Origin: Stomorhina lunata
Lineage: Eukaryota > Arthropoda > Insecta > Diptera > Rhiniidae
Length of the DNA stretch: 64,000 bases
Assembly: GCA_933228675.1 (NCBI GenBank)
Contig: OW121743.1
Coordinates: 97,093,998 to 97,157,997 of the forward strand
Direction of reading: 5' to 3'
A model generated the notes under the pieces. That model worked only from the letters and a program-made list of their open reading frames with translations. It ran no database searches and was not told where the DNA came from. Numbering within the stretch: position 1 is the stretch's first letter; each line of letters opens with the position of its first letter. Below are positions 57,336-64,000 of this stretch, in pieces. The position numbers and the translations under genes are program-made.

Positions 57336-58085
57336 GACTGGATAGGAAATTTTTCATATATTTACTATTTATAGGAAATTTTTCAAAAATTTACTTTTTA
57401 TAGGAAATTTTTCAAAAATTTACTTTTTATAGGAAATTTTTAAAAAATTTACTTTTTATAGGAAATTTTTAAAAAATTTTCTTTTTATAGGAAATTTTTA
57501 AAAAATTTACTTTTTATAGGAAATTTTTCAAAAATTTACTTTTTATAGGAAATTTTTCGAAAATTTACTTTTTATAGGAAATTTTTCGAAAATTTACTTT
57601 TTATAGGAAATTTTTCAAAAATTTTTCAAAAATTTACTTTTTATAGGAAATTTTTCAAAAATTTACTTTTTATAGGAAATTTTTCCAAAATTTACTTTTT
57701 ATAGGAAATTTTTCCAAAATTTACTTTTTATAGGAAATTTTTCAAAAATTTACTTTTTATAGGAAATTTTTCAAAAATTTACTTTTTATAGGAAATTTTT
57801 CAAAAATTTACTTTTTATAGGAAATTTTTCAAAAATTTACTTTTTATAGGAAATTTTTCAAAAATTTACTATTTATAGGAAATTTTTCAAAAATTTACTT
57901 GTTATAGGAAATTTTTCAAAAATTTACTTTTTATAGGAAATTTTTCAAAAATTTACTTTTTATAGGAATTTATTCAAAAATTTACTTTTTATAGGAAATT
58001 TTTCAAAAATTTACTATTTACAGGAATTTTTTATAGGAAATTTTAAAGAAATTATTCGAAAATTTAGTTTTATAAGAAATTTTTC
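57336..58085 (+). repeat. Homogeneous 29-bp minisatellite, same unit as 30.1-31.7 kb
   Basis: About 23-25 copies of ACTTTTTATAGGAAATTTTT + CAAAAATTT, nearly identical to each other and to the array at 30.1-31.7 kb, 26 kb away. Becomes irregular from 58015. Confidence 0.95.
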
Positions 58086-58730
58086 GAAAATCGAAATTTT
58101 TAAAAAATTTCCTATAAACAGTAATTTTTGAAAAATTTTCTATAAAAAGTAAATTTTTAAAAAACTTTCCTTCAAAAAGTAAATTTTTGAAAAATTTCCA
58201 TAAAAATAGAATATTTTTAAAAATTTTCTTAAAAAAAGTAAATTTTTCAAAAATTTACTTTTTATAGGAAATTTTTCAAAAATGTCCGATAAAAAGTAGG
58301 TTTTTGAAAAATTTCTTATAAATAGTCAACTTTTTTTAAAATTTTCTATAAAAAGTAAATTTTTGCAAAATTTTCTATAAAAAGTTAATTTTTAAAAAAT
58401 ATCCTTTAAAAAGTTAATTTTCGAAAAAATTCCCATAAAAAGCTAATTTTTGAAATATCCTATAAAAAGTAAATTTTTGAAAAATTTCCTATCAAAAGTA
58501 AATTTTTGAAAAATTTCTTATAAAAAGAAAATTTTCTATAAGAAGTAAATTTTTGAAAAATTTCCTATAAAAAGTAAATTTTGAAAAAATTTCCAATGGT
58601 TATTTGAGGGTTAATTTCTAAAAAAAAATCAGTTTAAAACAAGAGCCATTTTTGAAAAGTTTCTTATAAAAGGGAAATTTTTGAAAAATTTTTTATAAAA
58701 AGAAAATTTTTGAAAAATAATATAATATAA
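58086..58730 (-). repeat. Same minisatellite in inverted orientation
   Basis: Units of 'aatttttgaaaaatttccta' + 'taaaaagta', the reverse complement of the preceding array, directly abutting it, with a short plus-orientation patch at about 58236-58282. It reproduces the head-to-head arrangement of 31.7-32.5 kb. Confidence 0.9.
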
Positions 58731-60268
58731 AAACATAATTTTTAGTACCTTTTTTGAAAAATCGAATATTTTAAAAATTTTACTTTTGACCCTGGTAATA
58801 ATAGGGTTATTGTCATCCGATTTTAACCAAGGTTCACATATATATTTCTACCCATCGAAACAATAATAATTATAGTTCTGTTTATAAAAACTGCTTATTT
58901 ATAACAAATCACTTGCTTTTTTTATAACTTTGGTGAAAGATTGGGTTTTTGTCAAAATTCTTTGACTTTAAGTCGCAGATACGGCTAAGCCGTTAGAGAT
59001 ATCGATTTAAGTCTTTCTTTGTACTTATCTTTAAAGTGCTTTTACAAAAACTTTTTTTTAGTTTTTTTGAATTTGTTTACCAATTTATTGAAAAATACCA
59101 AAAAAGGAGTTTTGAAAACGGTGTGAAAAAAAAATTTTTTTCGTCCCATGCAAAAGTGATTTGTCGTTGGATAATTGAATATCTTGAGGTCTCAAAAAAG
59201 TAAAACTAGTCAAACTTTTTAAAATCTGTTAAAAATAATATTTTTTTTATTGCATATGTTCAGGAGCGACTTCCGGGACTTAACATATTTTGGGAAATAC
59301 TTAATAATTAGGAAATCTTTCAACCGATATTAAGGTTTTATATCTCTTTATTATATGTAGCATGCAGTTAAAAAATGTATTTAAAAATATATTCTAAGTC
59401 GAAACATTTTGAAGAAATCTGAAGAAACCCCTTATTTTTCCAGTTATATGATCTGAATGAAACTTTTTGTATTTGAATTATTTGGGTGAAATGCAACAAA
59501 TTTGGGGGTACGTCTTTTTTCTCCATACAAAGGTGGGACACTTTAATGCACATGTAGCAAAAAGCTAATAGGTGTAACACATTACCCTCAACTGCTCTTA
59601 TATTAAGTGCAAATATAACTTAAAACTAAAAAAGTATTTAACATTTCAATATTATTTCATTTTAGATAGTACTTATTATGTTTTTTTCAATTTTATGAGA
59701 TTTTTCACTATTATATAAGATTTGTGCGAATTGACTACAATTTTCATTAAAAATTAATTTCTCGAATCCTCACCACTGTACATCATTAGGATGCTAATAT
59801 ACAATTCCAGCCTTTTTAACAATAAATGTTATTTTGTGTTGATTTTTATTCTGTAAACAATGTCATTTCACCAACATTCATGTTAATGATTATAATTAGC
59901 CAGTTAAGTAAATATTTGTCAACAACAAGTAGAATTTTAGTAGCAGGAGAACAGCAGCAGCATCAGAATTAGAAGCCATATAATAAAACTTTACGAGTCA
60001 CATACTTACATACATATAAACGTACAGAAGGGAGAAAGAGAAAACCGATTTATTTATATGTCCCATTAATGTCCCAATAATTTATTTATATGTAAATATG
60101 CATGTATTTCCATGTAATTTATGATTGTTTACAGTATGTAATTTTCGAGTGGGTTTACTAAAGGTCAGAATAGTACAAGGTTTAGAAAAAACTTTAGAAA
60201 CTAAAAATTTTAAAATTAAATCAACGTTGGCCAAATGGAGAGTATTTTTCAATGAGAGTGCTAAATCT
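58731..60268. other. Intronic DNA up to the second piggyBac element
   Basis: Positions about 58780-59590 include text such as 'agtcgcagatacggctaagc' that may be an old dispersed repeat. 59590-60268 is unique AT-rich DNA. No gene was recognised. Confidence 0.4.
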
Positions 60269-60288
60269 TTAACCCTTTGACGACGAAC

Positions 60289-60304
60289 GGGACACATATG
60301 TCCC
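60289..60304 (+). repeat. GGGACACATATGTCCC motif, piggyBac 2 left end
   Basis: Inverted repeat GGGACA-N4-TGTCCC starting 17 bp inside the left end; same-orientation copy at 62686-62701, inverted copy at 60622-60637. Candidate transposase recognition site. Confidence 0.8.
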
Positions 60305-60550
60305 ATTTGGATTTTTTGTCATTACAGCCACATTTTCCAATGGATTTTGTTCTAAATAGTGTTATTCGATAAAAAACAAATACGTTCTTTGGAATTAGAT
60401 TTAAGTTCAAGATTTTTTTTACTTATGTGGACTTCAGAGCATCTCAAAGTCAGAAATTTGTATTTTTATTTTAACTATTTTAATTTTCTAATATCTCGCG
60501 TTCTAGTTAATACAGGTAGTTTAACTTTTAGTATTATATGCACCAATGCT

Positions 60551-62435
60551 TTATGAAAATCTATTGGCCAAAATATATTGAATAGGTTTTACACTTTTCT
60601 CGGGTGGGCTGAAAATATGATGGGACATATGTGTCCCATCGCAAACAATACATCGCTTTCTGGCTCCCCCTTCCATTCTTGTTTGATAATGTTCAGCTAA
60701 ATTCGATACTGCCCCCATCCTTGACCTTTTAAAGGATTCTCGAGGTGTTGAGGTTATACCAACTTTTCGACTGCAAAAACCATCTATTAACTGAGTAGCC
60801 AACTGAGTGCGAAACTCCAAATGTTTTATAGAAAATGGGTTTGAATTACTTGTAGATATCTTGTCATATACTATATATGAGTTCTGTATACCCAAATCTA
60901 TCAAATCAAAAAACAGTCGAAGATAAAATTTGATCTTTGATTTACGATCATGTTCATAATAGGACTAAAAATAAATCTTTTTTATTAAACTTTTTTTCCA
61001 AATTTAAATAACACTATACCTTTTTCTGGTCCATAATATCAACGCCTCCCATTCCTGCGTTGTATTGGGAAATCATTTTTGGGCATGTCACAGTAATTTT
61101 ATTTGCAGATCCAACTTGGCGTCTTTTGACATTTATGGTGTCGATTGGACTTATGAAATTAGAACCCATATACACTGCACGATTATCCATCCATTTCACA
61201 ACTGAAATTCCTTTTGACACAAAGCTTTGGATATCCCCACGTTTAAATGATTTATCGTTATCAAATTTTGGCATTTGAGCTCGATTTTTTCGCAAAGTGC
61301 CACAGGCTCGTATTGCATTGATCATAAGCATATGTAATAATATAGGACTATTGAAAAAGTTATCAAAATATAGTTCTATTCCCATATTTTCCAGTCCTGC
61401 TGTCATGTTTAGAATAACGGATTCGCCTAAGCCAACTTCTCTCTCTTCCTTTTTTCCTGTATATATATCAGTTTTATATAGATACCCACTCTTAGCATCG
61501 CAACGGCACCACAATTTAAACCCCCAGCTTATGGGTTTGTCCTTCATATACTGTTTCATTTTATTGCGGCCCTTAAACTTTACCATATGTTCGTCTATAG
61601 ATTGGCGTTTTCCTTGACTTAAAACTTTTTCAAACGCAGAGTTGAAGTGATTTATTATTGGTCTAATTTTAAATGCTCGATCGTATAATGGGTCATCACG
61701 GCTTGGCTGTTTAGCATTGTCAGCAAAATGTAGGCAGGAAAGAATTTTTTCAAAACGGTCTCGAGTCATAACCTTGGAAATAAACGGTACTGAATATATT
61801 TCCATCGTAGACCAGTACAATCTTATTTCTGGTAATTTGTGGATACTCATTGCTATGATCATCCCAAAAAAAGCTTTTAACTCTTCTTTGCTTATAGAAA
61901 AAATAATTCCTTTCTGCTCACAATAAAGTTTCGTTTGATGAATTATGTACTCAATGAGTGTATCGAAATCACAAACTGTATTGAAGACTTCTATAATAGA
62001 TGGGACCTCATCATTAGGGCTCACTTTTGGAATTAAAACCTGTCCATATATATAGTCAGTGTCGTTATAAGCCGGCGAAACGTAGTTTTGATTTGTCTTT
62101 TTCCACTGAAATTTTACTTCTTTTGAAGCTTGGATCTTAGAACTTTTGCTCGATGAAGGTTTTTCGGTCAGCAAAACATCTTCGGTTTCAATTTCGGGAA
62201 TACCTTCTATCATGGACGGATCAGTTTTAGAATTTTTGCTTGTTGAAGGGGTTTCAGTCTGTAAAATATCTTCGATTTCAATTTCTTCTCCGATCTCTAA
62301 GTCCGTAAAAGTATCCAAAACACCCCTATCCTCGATGTCTAATTCTAACACATTTTCTTCATCTTCACTATCCGATGCGTTCAAAAGCTGTACGATTTCA
62401 CTCTCGGTTTTATAGAACCGACGCAATCTGCTCAT
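60551..62435 (-). CDS. piggyBac transposase, two exons, apparently intact (609 aa)
   Basis: Exon 1 is 62435-61020 and exon 2 is 60964-60551, separated by a 55-bp intron (AAG|gtatag ... tttttag|TCC). Together they encode 609 residues without a stop. The start at 62435 (MSRLRRFYKTESEIVQLL) is chosen because the family begins with such a short basic segment followed by an acidic stretch; an upstream in-frame ATG at 62516 would add 27 residues. An acidic, Ser-rich N-terminus (about 17-110) precedes the DDE core. Catalytic aspartates fit D281 (SIDEHMVKFKGR), D358 (YFDNFFNS) and D466 (GGVDIMDQKK), with spacing like other piggyBac enzymes. The cysteine-rich C-terminus is unusual: RKRCIVCDGTHMSHH has only the first CxxC. 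This stretch is encoded by the same GGGACA...TGTCCC motif found near the element ends, so the zinc domain is truncated or replaced. The enzyme acts in the nucleus on the element's own ends. Confidence 0.9.
60622..60637 (-). repeat. GGGACACATATGTCCC motif inside the transposase coding sequence
   Basis: The plus strand reads GGGACATATGTGTCCC, the inverse of the terminal copies. It encodes the CDGTHMSHH part of the transposase C-terminus on the minus strand. Confidence 0.8.
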
Positions 62436-62670
62436 TTTCACAAAAAAACTTATAAGATTTACAATAGTTAAGAAATATAAATTTTTCAAAGCGCGACAAC
62501 ACGAAATTACGCACAAATTGTGACATGCAACCTGTTGGACAGTTGATTAGAAACTAATAAGCACATTTCAATGTAAAAAAAACAATAAATTGTTGCATGC
62601 GTTTTCATGTTTACTTTTTGCAAAGACAAAATATTTTTAAGTTTTGAATGCATTTGTTCCCTAATTTTTG

Positions 62671-62703
62671 CCTTTGACGACGAACGGGACACATATGTCC
62701 CAT
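62671..62703 (+). repeat. Internal direct copy of the left end, piggyBac 2
   Basis: 33 bp identical to 60274-60306 (cctttgacgacgaacgggac...tgtcccat), 134 bp inside the right end and in direct rather than inverted orientation relative to the left terminus. Confidence 0.9.
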
Positions 62704-62879
62704 GATTTTTCTCGTAGAAGGAGTAACAATTTTTAAATTTTGATAACACTTTAGTCTCGAAATGTCATATTTTTAAGTAAGAATCCGCAATAAAATTTTT
62801 AGAATTCCCACAGGAAAATTCTTCGTCGTCAAAGGGTTAAATAAGAATATGCTCTGAGAATTATATTTGCTGTATATTT

Positions 62880-63642
62880 CAGGGACCGTAACTGTTATAA
62901 CTTTTATCGTAAAAGTCAGAAAATAAAAGTTATTTTTTTACTTTTATTTTTTCGAGCAGAAACAAAAGTTATTTTGTGACTTTTATTTCTTCGTTAAAAA
63001 ATAACAGTTATTTTTTAACTTTTATTTTTTCAAGTAAAAATAAAAGTTATTTTTTAACTTTTATTTTTTCGAGCAAAAATAACAGTTAGTTTTGACTTTT
63101 ATTTTTTCAAGCAAGAATAAAAGTTATTTTTTGATTTTTATTTTTTCGAGCAGAAATAAAAGTTATTTTTTGGCTTTTATTTTTCGAGCAGAAATAAAAG
63201 CTATTTTTGTTTGAAGTTATGATACATTTATTGAAAAATTTTTTCAAACAAAGATAATTTTTCGGTGAAAATAATTTACATATGTTCAAAAATTAATGGA
63301 GTTGAGTTTTGCAATCATAATTGGGCTTGGAAACACAAAAATAACTTTTATTTCAGCTCGAAAAAATAAAAGTAAAAAAATAACTTTTATTCATGCTCAA
63401 AATAATAAAAGTCAAAAATAACAGTTATTTTTGCTCGAAAAAATAAAAGTTAAAAAATAACTTTTAATTTTGCTCGAAAAAATAAAAATCAAAATTAACT
63501 GTTATTTTTGCTGAAAAAAATAAAAATCAAAAAATTACTGTTACTTTTTTTCTAAAAAATAAAAATCAAATTTTTAAAAAGCATCGCATTTTATGAAAAT
63601 TTGGTCCAAAACTATCAAAATTACGGTTATTTTTGGTCCCTG
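62880..63642. mobile_element. hAT-like foldback element (MITE), 763 bp
   Basis: Ends CAGGGACC...GGTCCCTG are inverted. Flanking 8-bp sequences gtatattt (62872-62879) and ttatattt (63643-63650) match at 7 of 8, the target-site length of hAT elements, whose ends commonly begin CAGGG or CAGAG. Both arms are filled with AATAAAAGTTATTTTTT-like repeats in opposite orientation (left to about 63215, right from about 63340), so the whole element can fold into a long hairpin. No transposase is encoded. It sits only 39 bp from the TTAA of piggyBac element 2. Confidence 0.8.
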
Positions 63643-63687
63643 TTATATTTTGTTTTTGTATATATATTTTTGTTTATGTTTTTTTTT

Positions 63688-64000
63688 TATACCCACCATG
63701 AAAAAGAATGGGGGTATATTGAGATTGTCATTTCGTTTCTAATTTCCTTAATATTGGCTCAAAAACCGAAAACGATATAAATTCTGAATCCTTGTGAAAT
63801 TCTAAGAGCGATGTCCGTCTGTCTGTTGAAATGACGATAACGCCTAAACGAATGGAGCTAGCTCACTGAAACTTAGTAAAAATATTCTTCATATCTGAGA
63901 AAATTGAAATTGGGCAAAATCGATTCACATTTGACCATAGCTCCCGTATAACCTCGTCTAGGCTAATCGCTTATTTGTTAATAAATGACAAATTATAACA
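63688..64000 (+). mobile_element. Dispersed non-autonomous fly repeat, cut by the window end
   Basis: Begins 'tatacccaccatgaaaaaga' and 'atgggggtatattgag', a hairpin start (ATACCC...GGGTAT). It continues with 'gatgtccgtctgtctgttga' and 'cacatttgaccatagctccc', phrases typical of very abundant non-autonomous repeats of higher flies and partly shared with the elements at 41.6 and 49.6 kb. The 3' end is outside the window. Confidence 0.6.

Larger units (their letters stand above)
60269..62840 (-). mobile_element. piggyBac-family element 2, apparently complete, TTAA target duplication
   Basis: TTAA at 60269-60272 and 62837-62840. Ends are CCCTTTGACGACGAA (left) and its inverse TTCGTCGTCAAAGGG (right). 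The body is 2,564 bp (60273-62836). The left terminal 33 bp from 60274 to 60306 recurs as a direct repeat at 62671-62703, inside the right end. The motif GGGACACATATGTCCC occurs at 60289-60304 and 62686-62701, and inverted at 60622-60637 within the transposase gene. It contains an uninterrupted two-exon transposase gene, so it may be autonomous, or was until very recently. Confidence 0.95.

Noticed and set aside
61060..62415. Plus-strand frames opposite the piggyBac transposase (61060-61278, 61297-61617, 61717-61926, 62146-62415)
   Set aside because: Antisense shadows of the transposase exon.

Overview
This is eukaryotic DNA, very AT-rich and almost all non-coding, from a fly, probably a calyptrate (blowfly, house-fly or flesh-fly grade). 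The organism call is inference. It rests on an insect-type gene with very large introns, piggyBac elements, a tRNA-derived SINE of dipteran type, dispersed repeats with the 'ATACCC...GATGTCCGTCTGTCTGTTGAAAT' style of text common in higher flies, and abundant TTTCTATAGAAAA minisatellites.

One host gene is recognisable. Four short exons on the + strand (9987-10056, 25319-25405, 47115-47196, 51158-51276) join in phase through GT-AG introns. They read as the N-terminal part and the start of the Rap/Ran-GAP region of a GARNL3-like protein (GTPase-activating Rap/Ran-GAP domain-like 3). The introns between them are about 15.3, 21.7 and 4.0 kb. The flanking introns run off both sides of the window (more than 9.9 kb upstream, more than 12.7 kb downstream). 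Nearly everything else therefore sits inside introns of this gene.

The intronic filler has two components. The first is roughly 20 kb of minisatellite arrays built from related 28-32 bp units sharing the core TATAGRAAATTTTT. They lie in both orientations at about 1.6-4.4, 6.5-7.6, 10.5-12.8, 14.6-16.1, 17.9-19.5, 21.8-25.2, 26.6-28.5, 30.1-32.5, 34.1-38.3, 45.0-46.5, 52.5-54.2 and 57.3-58.7 kb. The second is transposons: a decayed piggyBac element with TTAA target sites (39.5-41.4 kb), an apparently intact piggyBac element with a 609-codon, one-intron transposase (60.3-62.8 kb), a hAT-like foldback element (62.9-63.6 kb), a terminal-inverted-repeat element holding a broken SAM-like multi-exon gene (16.1-17.9 kb), a GC-rich MITE (42.45-42.70 kb), a SINE with a perfect 15-bp target duplication (42.95-43.27 kb), two members of a second MITE family (one swollen by an internal array), and two or three copies of a dispersed non-autonomous family.

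Points of special interest: the second exon is flanked by kilobase-scale arrays in opposite orientation, a geometry that could pair in the pre-mRNA; degenerate hammerhead-ribozyme-like motifs occur in three copies of a conserved block embedded in the arrays; a 2,000-bp tandem duplication appears identical between copies over at least 1.95 kb; and the two unrelated piggyBac elements each carry three copies of their own 16-bp palindrome-like motif. No bacterial operons, CRISPR arrays, rRNA genes or canonical tRNA genes were seen.
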